Positions 26,553 through 36,946 of a stretch of 64,000 nt of DNA are shown piece after piece. The position numbers and the translations under genes are program-made. The stretch covers positions 1 through 64,000 of the forward strand of contig NZ_JAGTWO010000003.1 in assembly GCF_018842675.1 (NCBI RefSeq), given 5' to 3'. Each line of letters opens with the position of its first letter. The stretch's first letter is position 1. Under the pieces are notes generated by a model. The model searched no databases. It was not told the DNA's origin and saw nothing but the letters and a program-made list of their open reading frames with translations. The stretch comes from Candidatus Pantoea bituminis. Lineage in GTDB: Bacteria; Pseudomonadota; Gammaproteobacteria; Enterobacterales; Enterobacteriaceae.

Positions 26553-27152
26553 TTAGTGATTCAGGCTGATATTCCGGTACGCGTTAACCGAGGCAAAAGC
26601 GTTGCGATTAACAGATGGCTGATGACAGAAGGTAAATGACTTATCACGCTTTATCAGTTTTATTATTTTCAGTAACGGTTTGATGTTCTCTGCGTGTTGC
26701 CGGGTTTTCAGCAACCGTTGCGTATGGTCGGAGAGACATTTTACACAGCGTACCCGTAAAATATTTTTCTCTTCCCGGCGCAGCCAGTCGGCCACCGGTA
26801 TTAGCAAATACGTGACAACATCTTCAGGACGGTAGCTGGTGTAAAGCTGCCAGAGATAGCGGGCGCGCGTCTCATCGGTTCCTGAGACCAGCTGAAAAAT
26901 AAACTCCTGTCTGCGACATTCCCAGCCGCTGTGTCTGTACTGCCAGGAATCGTTTAACAGAGTACGGATTTCGCTGAGCGTATCGCCTGATGAAGACAGG
27001 GCGCAGATGACCCTGATCTGGGCAACCTGTGATTCGCTGTACCCTTGCTGGGAAGGCGGAGTAATCAGTGATGCGAACTGCCAGCATTTGAGAGTAGCAG
27101 GCAGGATTTTGGTCATACGGCAAACGACAGTGGCTGAAGTAAACAAAGTCAT
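26553..27152 (-). CDS. MerR-family-like transcriptional regulator
   Basis: 199 residues. The N-terminal HTH is MerR-like though divergent (TSATVVCRMTKILPATLKCW, then GYSESQVAQIRVICALSSSG-DTLSEIRTLL). The C-terminal half is helical with CVKC at about 134-137. CGGAG precedes the ATG at 27152. It lies upstream of glgP in the same direction and may control it. The effector is unknown. Confidence 0.65.
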   Translation of the reverse strand: MTLFTSATVVCRMTKILPATLKCWQFASLITPPSQQGYSESQVAQIRVICALSSSGDTLSEIRTLLNDSWQYRHSGWECRRQEFIFQLVSGTDETRARYLWQLYTSYRPEDVVTYLLIPVADWLRREEKNILRVRCVKCLSDHTQRLLKTRQHAENIKPLLKIIKLIKRDKSFTFCHQPSVNRNAFASVNAYRNISLNH

Positions 27153-27728
27153 AATCTCCGGCGTCTAATAATTGAACAGAGAATGACCTGCGGCGATCAC
27201 CAGAGAATTGATGTAAATCAATAATTGTTACATACCTTAATTTACCTCGAAGTGATTAAGAATATTCCTGGTGGCCGTGAGGTTAAACGACAGGAAACTG
27301 TTGTTGCTGTACTGATGAACATAGTGGTTTGCTGCACAGGCCAGCGGTTAGGCAGGCAATAAAAGCGGTTTACTGGCATTAACAAAAGGAATTGATCGTG
27401 GTTATGGATGGATGGCGTATTTGCCTGTGCTCTTGCTCCGGGAAGCGATCAGATCTCACTATCCTGGCAACAAAAAACAGTCGACCAGAGGTCGTCTGAG
27501 CCGCAGAACCATGCGCCCACTGAACAACCTGTTGATCTACCGTATTGCATCGATATCTGCCGGGCGAACTTTAGATGCTGCTGTTTTGTGGACACCGAAC
27601 ACGCCGTTCTGGAGTGTAGTAAATGCGCGTTCTTCGTTTCATGGCAACGTCCTCCTCATATAAGGATAGCGCTTCATCGACCCGTTGAACTCACAGCACA
27701 AAGCAGGCATGTGCACCGGGCAAAGCCG
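27153..27728. other. Gene-poor interval containing repeat unit
   Basis: No gene I can support. It contains the promoter side of the MerR-like gene (AT-rich, TGTAAATCAATAATTGTTACA at about 27215) and the first copy of a 65-bp repeat at 27646-27710. Confidence 0.35.
27646..27710 (+). repeat. 65-bp direct repeat, left copy
   Basis: About 85% identical to 34262-34326 over 65 bp (core TTGAACTCACAGCACAAAGC identical). The two copies bracket the adhP-yibI segment. Confidence 0.8.
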
Positions 27729-28738
27729 TCATGAGCGAAAATCAATGACCATCCTGCCGGTTATTTTGCCGCTAAGCATTTCTTCAAATATTAAATTTAT
27801 ATCCTCGACAGGCCGTTTTGTTACTCTGGGCACGACCTTACCCTCCGACGCAAACTGGAAGGCTTCAGCTAAATCCTGACGTGTTCCGACCAGTGAGCCC
27901 ACTACCTCAATACCATCCAGTACCAGACGCGGGATATTGAGGTCCATAGATTCCGAAGGCAGACCGACCGCCACCACGCGTCCTCCGGCACGCACTGCGT
28001 CTACGGCAGAATTGAACGCTGATTTCGATACGGCTGTCACGACTGCTGCATGGGCGCCCCCGGTTTTTCCTGAATAACTTTGGCAGCATTCTCAGTGAGG
28101 GCATTAACGGTCAGATCGGCACCTGTTTCAGCTGCAAATGCCAGTTGAGCATCATTGATATCTATGGCAATGACTCTGGCATTGAATACGTTTTTTGCAT
28201 ACTGCAGCGCAAGATTACCGAGCCCTCCCATGCCATAAATCGCAATCCATTTACCGGGGCGGATACCGGAGGTTTTTACCGCTTTATAGGTGGTGACGCC
28301 GGCACAGGTTATGCTGCTTGCGGCGGCTGGATCAAGCCCCTCAGGTACTTTTACCGCATAGTCGGCAGCCACGATACATTGCTCGGCCATGCCGCCATCC
28401 ACGCTGTAACCGGAGTTTTTTACCTGTCGGCAGAGTGTTTCATTGCCACTGTTACAGTATTCGCAGTGGCCGCACCCCTGATAAAACCAGGCCACGCTGG
28501 CCCGATCGCCAGGTTTTAAAGAAGTAACGTTGGGTGCCACTTCCTGCACTATGCCAATACCTTCATGGCCCAGCGTGACGCCTGTTTTATCACCAAAGTC
28601 TCCATTTTTTACATGCAAATCAGTATGACAGACACCGCAACATTCCATCTGCAGCAAAGCTTCGCCGGGCCGTAAAGGTCTGAGGGGTTTATCAATAATA
28701 TCTATCTGGTGATCATGAGTTACAACTGCGGCTTTCAT
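27729..28738 (-). CDS. adhP: Zinc-dependent alcohol dehydrogenase, one frameshift
   Basis: Very close to E. coli AdhP. Zinc ligands are in [11 protein letters not shown] and LGHEGIGIV, the structural-zinc cysteines in [16 protein letters not shown], and the NAD-binding motif is [16 protein letters not shown]. The frame breaks at a G5 run near 28050 (EKPGAPM...); one extra G restores [16 protein letters not shown] and exactly 336 residues, the E. coli length. It oxidises or reduces short-chain alcohols and aldehydes. The break is probably a base-call error. Confidence 0.92.
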
Positions 28739-28935
28739 AAGAACTCCTTCATCAAAGTGGGTGACCTTCTAAAAAGGAAGTTATAAGCACATTCAGTTCC
28801 CCGCTTCAGAAGGTAGATACAAAAAGCGTTTACTGCTGTCTTACTGTACTGCGTTCTTATCGTCATACTTATGACATGTGTGAGATTATGTGATGGCTGA
28901 TATTGCTGTTAAAAACCGCCCGGGATCGTGCTGCT

Positions 28936-29187
28936 TTATTTCTGTAACAACACCGGCTCCGGCCTGCAAGGCCTCCCGGAGCTCAGGACTCTGTACGTAA
29001 GACTTACCCGTACGCTGGAAAGATAAAGTGGACCGTCACTGAGTGCTGGCCCGAGACGCCCGGCTTCTGTCAGCACCGCACGGAGCATCTTTTCAAAAGC
29101 CTCAGGTCTGTAATGAGTGCGTAAGTGGCTAATATGCTTTTCAGTAAACCCGGAGTGTATATAGGCGCGTAAGGCTGAGATGCGCAT
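28936..29187 (-). CDS. Small hypothetical protein
   Basis: 83 codons, MRISALRAYIHSGFTEKHIS then EAFEKMLRAVLTEAGRLGP. Moderately protein-like with a GGTGAG site before the ATG. It is not recognised, and the C-terminus may be frame-shifted. Confidence 0.4.
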   Translation of the reverse strand: MRISALRAYIHSGFTEKHISHLRTHYRPEAFEKMLRAVLTEAGRLGPALSDGPLYLSSVRVSLTYRVLSSGRPCRPEPVLLQK

Positions 29188-29469
29188 GAGCGATGCTCAC
29201 CGTCTCATTTCTGATTCTGTAAGCATAAAACCTTCGGTGACCTGTCTGCTCAGCAGTCAATTTATATGTCCAGAAAAGTGCCAGATATTATCATGGCAGA
29301 TATTTGTTGCTCAGTTGCAGCTGTTGCAGATTCCGGCTTATCCCGTTGAACAGCAATAACAAACATGCTTGTTGTATCCGGCTCCCCGCAGGACCGAAGC
29401 TCCGCCGGACCGAAAAAAGATGCGTTCCGGGCCTTGCGGATGAAGTCTGAGGATGAACAACTGGCCTCC

Positions 29470-29802
29470 TTATGCAGCCGCGTTTCGTTCAGTAGTGCTG
29501 GCACTGATATCAAACCTACTTTTTTTATATACATCCTTACTTTTTTTATATACATCTGCAGTAGCATGCATTTTGTTTTTTGTGTTGCCGGATGTCAGGA
29601 CATAAATATTTCCGCCTTTCGCATCGGCCAGTTCAGAGAGCTCAGCCTTTGCATCGGCTGCACTGGTCTCTCCTGATGTAGAGATGCTGCCAACTTTTTC
29701 ATATTGATTCCGCACCTTATCAAAATCATTTTGCGGCATCATTTCTGCTGCAAATGAACTAAAGGTAAGAGTGCATGCAACTATGGCGTAAAGTATTTTC
29801 AT
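29470..29802 (-). CDS. DUF1471 (YhcN/BhsA-like) periplasmic stress protein
   Basis: 110 residues with a signal peptide MKILYAIVACTLTFSSFA and a DUF1471 core DKVRNQYEKVGSISTSGETS then LADAKGGNIYVLTSGNTKNK. Relatives are small periplasmic proteins induced by stress and affecting biofilm and permeability. Near the end DVYKKSK is duplicated as DVYKKSR by a 21-bp tandem repeat, and the tail beyond is unusual for the family. Confidence 0.8.
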   Translation of the reverse strand: MKILYAIVACTLTFSSFAAEMMPQNDFDKVRNQYEKVGSISTSGETSAADAKAELSELADAKGGNIYVLTSGNTKNKMHATADVYKKSKDVYKKSRFDISASTTERNAAA

Positions 29803-29821
29803 TCGGGACTTCTCCTGCATG

Positions 29822-30242
29822 GTTATGGCCGGTTATACATCACTGTAAACATCTAACCCACAGAGGGGATTTTTATTGTGATTTATATTTATATTATTTT
29901 TTGTGATGAAGCTCTTCTTTACTACGCAGAGAAAGGTGTGCTTACATTCGTACAGATATAACCCAGTCGCTATGCACAATAAAGAGAAATCAGTGAAAAT
30001 AAATAATATTTTTATGGTGTTATATTATCTTTAACGATAAAGAATGGTTGGTTTTATGCCTTTTTATATTCATTTCAGGCAATCTGTCTCACGTAACCTG
30101 AAAATTAAAAAACTGAAGCGGTAATTCTTACGGTTATGCTTCGATGAAAAAGACATTTTTAAAGTGATTGGTTGAAAATTCGTTTTATAATTTATAATGA
30201 GTTTGTGTGGCATCACGTCACCAATCATGCCCTGGGGGTAAA
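29822..30242. other. AT-rich intergenic region
   Basis: About 420 bp between divergent stress genes, very AT-rich, presumably holding both promoters. No specific operator was recognised. Confidence 0.3.
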
Positions 30243-30910
30243 ATGATTATCTCAGAAAAATTTTATTTAAAGCTGGGCGTAATTTTGCTTTTTTTACGCT
30301 TGCTGGCTGTTCTTCCAAAGTCGCAGAAACTGAGCAGTATTCAGGTTTTATGAGTGATTACTCTGACTTACAAACTGTAGAAACTTCATCTGGACATCAA
30401 GTACTTCGGTGGGTATCTCCCGACTTTCGCCTGAGCAATTATAAAGATATTTATTTATCACCCGTCGTGTATTTTCCTTCTCCTGTACCTGACAGCCGGG
30501 TTAGTGCGGCTACGCTTGAGCAAATCCGGTTGTATACGGAGCAGCGTCTCAAAAGCGCAGTAAGCTCACATAAGCAGCTGAGTAGCAGGCCACATGAGGG
30601 CGGCCTTATGCTCAGAACCGCTATAACAGCTGTCTCAGCTGAAAACAAAGATATTCAGTTCTATGAAGTTCTGCCCGTTACGGCTGTCATAGCAGGGACA
30701 ATGACAGTGACCGGAAAACGCTCTCAAAATACATTTTTGTTTATCGAAGCCGTATTGACAGATGTATCGACTAACAAGCCTGTTATCAAAGTTGTCAGAA
30801 AAGCCTATGGCAGCAAAGTATCAAACAGTGAGTCACAGATAACGCAGAATGATATAAAAAGTGCCATTGATATTATGGTTGCTGATATCGTGGATTTTCC
30901 GGGAAAATAA
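30243..30910 (+). CDS. DUF3313 outer-membrane lipoprotein, one frameshift
   Basis: ATG at 30243 begins a lipoprotein signal. The T7 run near 30291-30297 breaks the frame, and one extra T restores the lipobox TLAGCSSKVAET. The mature part (VLRWVSPDFRLSNYKDIYLS, RPHEGGLMLRTAITAV) matches DUF3313. Corrected length is about 222 residues. It is probably anchored in the outer membrane; function unknown. The downstream interval to 31196 shows no gene. Confidence 0.78.
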
Positions 30911-31196
30911 AGCCGCAGAGGACAATCAGCCTTGCGACGGCTCCTGGGCAGAAATTATCGCAGCCTTTCCTGAAGTAAGATGTCTTATAGCTGAAGTTTA
31001 TTCTGGTTATAAGATTAATATTACGGACGTAACAGAGCCAGATCGTGGTTTGAAATGATTCTGGCTGTGGCCTGTTACGCCCTGATAAAAACGCTAAAAA
31101 CAGACGGCCTGCTTTTCATTCACCCCGTGTTGACAGACGTTTTTATTAATAAGCGCACCGGGTCAGTTTCTGTTATCTGAATACAGGACAATAAAA

Positions 31197-31861
31197 ATGT
31201 TCGACCTGATAAAAGCGATTGGGCTGGGACTGATAGTCATTCTGCCGCTCGCTAATCCTCTGACTACGGTGGCATTGTTTCTAGGACTGAGTGGTCAGAT
31301 GAATCGCACTGAACGTAACCGCGTAGCTATGATGACGTCTGTTTACGTCTTTATCATATTGATGGTTGCCTGGTATGCCGGGCAAATAGTGATGAATACT
31401 TTTGGTATTTCAATTCCTGGCCTGCGTGTCGCGGGGGGACTGATTGTTGCTTTTATCGGATTTCGTATGCTGTTTCCTGTCTCCAAAGAAGAACAGTTAA
31501 CACAAGTGCTCATTAACACTAATGAACAGAAACCCGGGCATGGCACCAGTATTGCTTTTGTACCGCTTGCCATGCCCAGCACCGCCGGACCCGGTACTAT
31601 TGCCATGTTGGTCAGCTCTGCGTCTACGCTACGGCATGGAAATGAATTTCCGGCCTGGGTGATCATAGTGGCCCCCCGCTTATCTTTCTGGTAGTGGCTG
31701 TCATTGCCTGGGTCAGTCTTCGTAGTACGGATAGCATCATGCGGCTAATAGGAAAAGGCGGTATTGATGCCATTTCCCGCCTGATGGGTTTTCTCCTGGT
31801 CTGCATGGGCGTGCAGTTTGTTATTAATGGTGTACTTGAAATTGTTTTTCTTTACCCGTAA
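31197..31861 (+). CDS. marC: MarC-family inner-membrane protein, one frameshift
   Basis: Multi-pass protein of the MarC/YhgN family: [20 protein letters not shown] at the N-terminus and [20 protein letters not shown] in the middle. The C6 run near 31671 lacks one C; restored, it reads [20 protein letters not shown] and ends at 31861 with about 221 residues and six membrane segments. Substrate unknown; despite its name the family is not a proven antibiotic exporter. Confidence 0.85.
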
Positions 31862-32216
31862 ACAGGCGTAACGCAGGAGCGCAGAACCCAAACGCCTGCG
31901 TTTATATACAGGAAGTTCGTAAAGAAAACTTTTAGATAGGTTTGCAGCAAGTGATTTCCATTGTTGAATTCTGTCGATAATCCCGGTGCGGACGTTTCAC
32001 AGATCCCTAATGCAGACAGGTTGAGGGCGGGAAATAGTTTACGAATGCGCTACCGGTACATGTCTCCGTTTTCTTTTCTCAGCCACCGGAGAGCTCGGAA
32101 GTCTGTTACAAAGAGCCCTCTGTTCACGACCTCACGTTGAACACAAAGCCGGAAAGACAATACAGGCAGACATGGTTTCCGGCATCCCGTCATGCAAGGG
32201 CGTACAGCCTCTCCTG
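31862..32216. other. Gene-free interval
   Basis: About 355 bp with no supported gene or strong repeat. Confidence 0.3.
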
Positions 32217-33353
32217 TTAATGGTCCAGGTACAGGTAATGTAACCAGCTGGTCATTCGCAGAAGAACCTTGCGCATGACAGAAACGTGTGCAAAGTGGTC
32301 TGAGTAAACTGCTACCTGTGCAAATATACCGTCTGGTAAAGCATCAACTTCACTGTCCGGATCCAGTTCGATAATTGCCAGCACGCCATCAGAACCGGAA
32401 ACGACGCTCAGTGACTGCAGGGTTCCCTGTGCCTGATAGGCTCCGCCCGGGACCACAGGCAGAATTCTGGTTAACCTGCCGGAAAATATCCGACCCGGCA
32501 AAGCATTAAAAACGACTTCTGCCTCATCACCCGCCTTGAGACGCAGCAGAGAGTTCTGACGGAACTGGGCAATTATCTGCCGTTTTTGCTCAGGAATAAA
32601 TATCATGACTGGCCGCAGGGGCAGCGCTGCCGCGTAGGAGCCCGGGCGGATAAGGACCTGGGTAACGTAGCCGTTGCTTGGAGCGCGGACAACTGTTTGT
32701 TCAAGATTGTACAAGGCTTCAGAGAGCTGCGCCCTGAGACTGACAACCTGGGACTGCTCCCCGTTTACTACGCTGTCTAACTGGCTTTTTATCTGTGCCT
32801 GTTCAGCCACAGAACTCTTGACCAGAGCATCCTGAGCCAAAAAGTCTTGTCGTGCATTATCAATGTCTCTTTCGGAGAAGGGATTTACCTTGGCTTGACT
32901 TCCCATAAGATAACGCTGGTACTCCTTGAAGAGACGATCCCGCTCTGCTGAAACGTGAGACGTATTGGCAATGGCTTCATCCATCTGCCCTTTCAGAACA
33001 TGCACATTATGTATGGCCGTCATTAAATCAGCCTGGATTCTTTCCACCCGAGCCTGATAGCGCGTTCTTTCCAGCCGGAAAAGTATTTCTCCTTTTTTTA
33101 TGCGGATATCTTGTTTTTGGGTGACATCGCTGACAACGCCTGTTACCTGAGGTGTAACAGGAATGGCTATTACAGCCTTTTGCGCCAGGGAAGTGTAGGG
33201 ATGGTTATAGTTCATCAGCAAAATCAGGGCACCAATAAGGAAAACTCCGCCCAGCGCTGCGGTTGGCACCGTCCATTTATTTACCGGAATCCTGAATATT
33301 TTAAATACGGCCCAGGCAAACGCGACATAAGTAAGAATAATCAGTAAATCCAT
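32217..33353 (-). CDS. yibH: HlyD-family membrane-fusion protein (YibH-like)
   Basis: 378 residues from ATG at 33353 (GGGAG upstream). One or two N-terminal membrane helices ([33 protein letters not shown]) are followed by biotinyl-lipoyl halves ([20 protein letters not shown] ... [20 protein letters not shown]) around a coiled-coil hairpin (about 120-250). Such proteins link inner-membrane exporters to the outer membrane. It overlaps yibI by 13 bases, as in E. coli yibIH. Confidence 0.9.
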   Translation of the reverse strand: MDLLIILTYVAFAWAVFKIFRIPVNKWTVPTAALGGVFLIGALILLMNYNHPYTSLAQKAVIAIPVTPQVTGVVSDVTQKQDIRIKKGEILFRLERTRYQARVERIQADLMTAIHNVHVLKGQMDEAIANTSHVSAERDRLFKEYQRYLMGSQAKVNPFSERDIDNARQDFLAQDALVKSSVAEQAQIKSQLDSVVNGEQSQVVSLRAQLSEALYNLEQTVVRAPSNGYVTQVLIRPGSYAAALPLRPVMIFIPEQKRQIIAQFRQNSLLRLKAGDEAEVVFNALPGRIFSGRLTRILPVVPGGAYQAQGTLQSLSVVSGSDGVLAIIELDPDSEVDALPDGIFAQVAVYSDHFAHVSVMRKVLLRMTSWLHYLYLDH

Positions 33354-33673
33354 AGCGTTGTTACTCCCGGGGCGCGGACTAATGTTGTTAAGTTTTTTTC
33401 CAGCTCCACTATGCGCAGCTCCAGTGACGCATTCTGTTTTTGCATTCCCCATCCTCGTTCCGGCCGGTAAAGAGTGGCCCATATCCACAAGAATGGCCAT
33501 ATCACATGGAGAGTAAACAAACTTACCCAGCCAGCCACATGAATAGCATCAGCATGCGGATGATTACGGGATTTTGCGATAAGGTAAGGAATGTCATGAA
33601 GGATAATAATCCCATAGAAAATAATGAGAAAAACGAATATAAGCACGCCCAGCGCAAAGTAGTTAAGAAACAT
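33341..33673 (-). CDS. yibI: DUF3302 inner-membrane protein (YibI-like)
   Basis: 110 residues, two membrane helices ([40 protein letters not shown]) and a short coiled coil. It is the usual partner encoded before yibH and overlaps it. It probably works with the HlyD-like protein; no transported substrate is known. Confidence 0.88.
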   Translation of the reverse strand: MFLNYFALGVLIFVFLIIFYGIIILHDIPYLIAKSRNHPHADAIHVAGWVSLFTLHVIWPFLWIWATLYRPERGWGMQKQNASLELRIVELEKNLTTLVRAPGVTTLWIY

Positions 33674-34763
33674 ACACGCCTCGTATTAATGACGACCTGA
33701 TGCTAAGTGTAGGCGTTAAGCCTGTTGCAGGTGTAATAACTACCATTGAATCTTTTGAATCAGTGTTTATTTCCAAAATAATTTCAGCAAAATAAATAAT
33801 CCTTTTTGGTGAATTATTCTTTGAAACGCACCTGCTTAATTACCAACAAGCATTAAAGAAGTCTTATGGGTAAAAAGACCCGATGAGCATGTTAATGCAA
33901 CCTTAAATAACCCAGCAATGGTTACTTATTTTTACGTTCTCTTTTTCATTGTTCACACTGCAATCTGCTGACTGAAAGCATTAAGCAATCAGGCTAACAA
34001 GTTAAAAAGCTTTCTTTGTCACATCCTGTCAATGTTATTTTTCGCCAATTTATTCAAAAAGTTACAGGATAAATATCACCATCAGATTAAAATAAAGCCC
34101 GGGCGGACGCCAGCATAAATAAGTTGCTACAGGACAAGATTTTTTCAGTTAATAAATCTTAATTTTTGATAGCGTATTTATTAATACAATATTTTTCTAC
34201 TTCTATTCCATTTTTTATATTCTGACTTTCTGCTCCTTTATGAGCACACCGTAATGTGAGTAACGTCTTCCTCGTTACAGGATAGCGTTGCATCGACCGG
34301 TTGAACTCACAGCACAAAGCGGACATTCAGTCCGATTGAGCCTGCCTGCTTGAGGCGATCGAGTCTGGCGAGCAGTGCGCAGCCAGCCCTGAATGCCGCT
34401 GAGAGTGACACAGATTTAAACTGCACAGCGCGCTCGGCGTAGCCGGTTACAGGCATATACATCGCTGCCGAACCATACCTTCCTCTGAACGGCTTAAACT
34501 AACTCCCAGTAAAGATTCAGCTACGGTAAACCCTTTTAACTACGGTGAACGGGCTTTACGGCGCTTGCGACGTAAAGCCCCGGCGTCTGCAGCTTACTGC
34601 TAACGGCAGGGGCAATATAACTCCCGGCGACAGCCATAGCATTTAACACGCTAGCCGCTAACTTAAGTAAGCCACCGATACAAAACACATAGTAAAAGTT
34701 AGTAGTTAAATACTTCTTAAAATCATTAGCTTATTAATAACTAATTGTTAGTTTCATTCAGAT
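33674..34763. other. Long gene-free right end of the insert
   Basis: About 1.1 kb, AT-rich to 34260, then the right 65-bp repeat (34262-34326), then GC-richer sequence with short repeats (CTACGGTAAACCC / CTACGGTGAACGG near 34521-34552). No gene was recognised; decayed sequence is likely. Confidence 0.4.
34262..34326 (+). repeat. 65-bp direct repeat, right copy
   Basis: Partner of 27646-27710. Same orientation, about 6.6 kb apart. Source element not recognised. Confidence 0.8.
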
Positions 34764-35940
34764 ACAATGACGGCTGCGTCATCGCACGGAGCAAAGAAGC
34801 CAAAAAGTACGTAAAGATGGGCGACCCTTGGTTCAAGATAAAGAATCAGCACTTCCCGGAAAAAATACACGTATTTTCAAGCAACTACGCGCTGTACCAT
34901 TCTATGAGCACGCGCGTGATGTCCTGCATTGAGGAGATGGTGCCGCGTCTGGAGGTGTATTCGGTTGACGAAGGGTTCTGTGACTGCACGGGTATGGAAC
35001 TGACCATGCCGTATGAGGATTTTGGCCGCATGCTCCGGGCGCACGTCAGGACCTGCACAGGCCTGACGGTCGGCGTCGGGCTTGGGCCAACAAAGACCCT
35101 GGCGAAGTCAGCACAGTGGGCCGGTAAGGAATGGCCCCAGTTTGGCGGAGTGCTGGCGCTCACGCCGGGGAATCTGAAGCGGACAGAAACCCTTCTGTCG
35201 CGCCAGCCTGTGGGTGAACTCTGGGGTGTGGGTTCCCGGCTCGAAAAGCGCCTGCAGCTGCTCGGCGTGACAACGGCGCTCGATCTGGCACGCACCTCCC
35301 CTTCTTTCATCCGTAAGAATTTCGGAGTGGTACTTGAGCGCACGGTGCGCGAGCTTAACGGTGAGTCCTGCATCCCGATGGAGGATGCGCCACCGCCCAA
35401 ACAGCAGATAGTCGTAAGCCGCAGCTTCGGCGAGCGCATCACGGAATACGACGCGATGCGACAGTCCGTCTGCGCGTATGCCGAACGCGTTGCGGAAAAG
35501 CTTCGCGAGGACAGGCAGTTCTGCCACCACATCTCCGTTTTTATCCGCACCTCCCTTTCGACACCGGGCAGCTTGGCTACGGTAATACGGCGTTCGTGAA
35601 ATTGCGCGTTGGCACGCAGGACACGCGCAACATCATTGAGGCAGCGGTGAAATCACTGGACGCGATCTGGCGCCCGGGTTTTCGCTATGCGAAAGCCGGC
35701 ATCATGCTGAGCGAGCTTCGGCCGAACGGCGTAGCGCAGCTCAACCTGTTTGATGATGAGGCGCCGCGCGCCGGCAGTGAAGCTCTGATGAGCCTGATGG
35801 ATTCGATGAACCGCTCCGGGCGCTACAGCATAGGCTTTGCGGGTAAAGGTATCGACCCTGACTGGAAGATGAAGCGGGAGATGCTGAGTAAAGCATGGAC
35901 GACGAACTGGAAGGAGCTACCGGTTGCTAAAGTATGCTAA
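34764..35940 (+). pseudogene. umuC: umuC 3' part, interrupted by insert and one frameshift
   Basis: Resumes UmuC at NDGCVIARSKEAK and continues through YSVDEGFCDCTGME (catalytic region, D and E ligands), GVGLGPTKTLAKSAQWAG and the HhH LWGVGSRLEKRLQLLGV, ending in the little-finger domain. A CCC run near 35550 lacks one C; restored, it reads RTSPFDTGQLGYGN into VKLRVGTQDTRNIIE. It lacks the first ~34 residues, which lie at 22007. Confidence 0.92.
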
Positions 35941-36107
35941 AGGGATTTATTAAGTATTTAATATGTACATTTTAAATACTTATCATGCATTTAAATTGTA
36001 TTGGTAATACAAGCTAATCGTGCTTTGATACGCTATTAACTTATTGTGTACCCAGGCTTTGTCGGGTTCAAAAGCAGGGCAGCGGAAAATTTTGCTGCCC
36101 TTTTCTC

Positions 36108-36347
36108 TTACGAAAATGAGTTTGCCAGGTGAAATTCATCAAGAATACGAATTACAGGGCCTGGTTTTTTACCAGTGAAATAGAGACCGCGCGGCAACCT
36201 GTCGCCGGTGTTAAGGCGCTGCTGCCACTCATCGAACGCAGGCCGCTTTCTGTGTACATTTCCTTTAAGCATTTTTACGCTCTGTGTAACTGTGATTACC
36301 GAGTCAACGTTCCTGAACGTCCAGTTCATCACTTCTAACTGACACAT
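36108..36347 (-). CDS. Small hypothetical protein
   Basis: 79 residues with AGAGG 6-7 bases before ATG at 36347. Basic middle (MLKGNVHRKRPAFDEWQQRL). Not recognised. It is located between umuC and the partition genes, with AT-rich partition-type repeats on both sides. Confidence 0.45.
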   Translation of the reverse strand: MCQLEVMNWTFRNVDSVITVTQSVKMLKGNVHRKRPAFDEWQQRLNTGDRLPRGLYFTGKKPGPVIRILDEFHLANSFS

Positions 36348-36542
36348 GAACGTCCTCTTTGTTCAGTGTCAGCAAAGCGCCTTGATGTTTAAATCACTCA
36401 GGCTGAACATGTTCACCATCTCTGACAGCGATACTCTCCAGATACTTATAAAGTAAACATAAAGTATTTAAAATGTACATTATATATATTTATAGCGTAT
36501 CGTCTGAGTGTTAATGACCGTTCAGATAATGGCCTGCTACAT

Positions 36543-36902
36543 TCAGTCTTTCTTGCTATCAAAAGCGCCATCGCGCGCCAGCTTTTCGCGAAATGCCTCA
36601 AGAATGTAAGGCGTCATCAGCAGAGATGTGACGTTACGCTCTTTAAGGGAGTCGTAAGCGTCCCATAGGTCCTCCGGAATCTGAACATTTTTAGCCCTAC
36701 GCACAGCTTTCGCTTTCCGGCGTGGACCGGGCGGTTCGTTTTCAACCTGCTTCTCAGGTTCTGCAGGCCTGACGGCTTCGGCCGCGACAGGCGGTTGTTC
36801 AGCCGATGCAGAACTACCTGCTTCATGCAAAGGTGCGTTTTTTGAGAGCTGTGAAATGCGTTCGAACATTGCTGATTTAGGATTCGCCATCAGATACACC
36901 AT
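36543..36902 (-). CDS. parB: Small partition protein (RHH/ParG-StbB-like)
   Basis: 115-119 residues (start at 36902 or 36890). A disordered, Pro/Glu-rich N-terminal half and a basic KAKAVRRAKNVQIPEDLWDA then LLMTPYILEAFREKLARDG suggest a ribbon-helix-helix-like DNA-binding C-terminus. It lies 44 bases after parA in the same direction. It probably binds the surrounding repeats and stimulates ParA. The family name is uncertain. Confidence 0.6.
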   Translation of the reverse strand: MVYLMANPKSAMFERISQLSKNAPLHEAGSSASAEQPPVAAEAVRPAEPEKQVENEPPGPRRKAKAVRRAKNVQIPEDLWDAYDSLKERNVTSLLMTPYILEAFREKLARDGAFDSKKD

Positions 36903-36946
36903 TCATATTTAAAAAGTACATTTTCAATACTCATTGAATATCTTAA

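Larger units (their letters stand above)
22109..34763. mobile_element. Inserted ~12.65-kb stress island splitting umuC
   Basis: umuC homology stops at ...AATAACG-AT and restarts at ACAATGACGGC. The insert ends carry a short inverted similarity, ATCTGAGTG at the left and (rc) ATCTGAATG at the right. No transposase or integrase is inside. Cargo is mostly metabolic and stress genes. The mechanism is unknown; the two umuC edges differ at synonymous positions, so this may be a recombinant between alleles. Confidence 0.7.

Noticed and set aside
27408..27734. 108-codon plus-strand frame
   Set aside because: No ribosome site, no recognisable domain, overlaps a repeat that also occurs elsewhere without this frame.
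30861..31058. 65-codon plus-strand frame after the DUF3313 gene
   Set aside because: Starts inside DUF3313 in another frame and lacks a start signal or protein-like composition.
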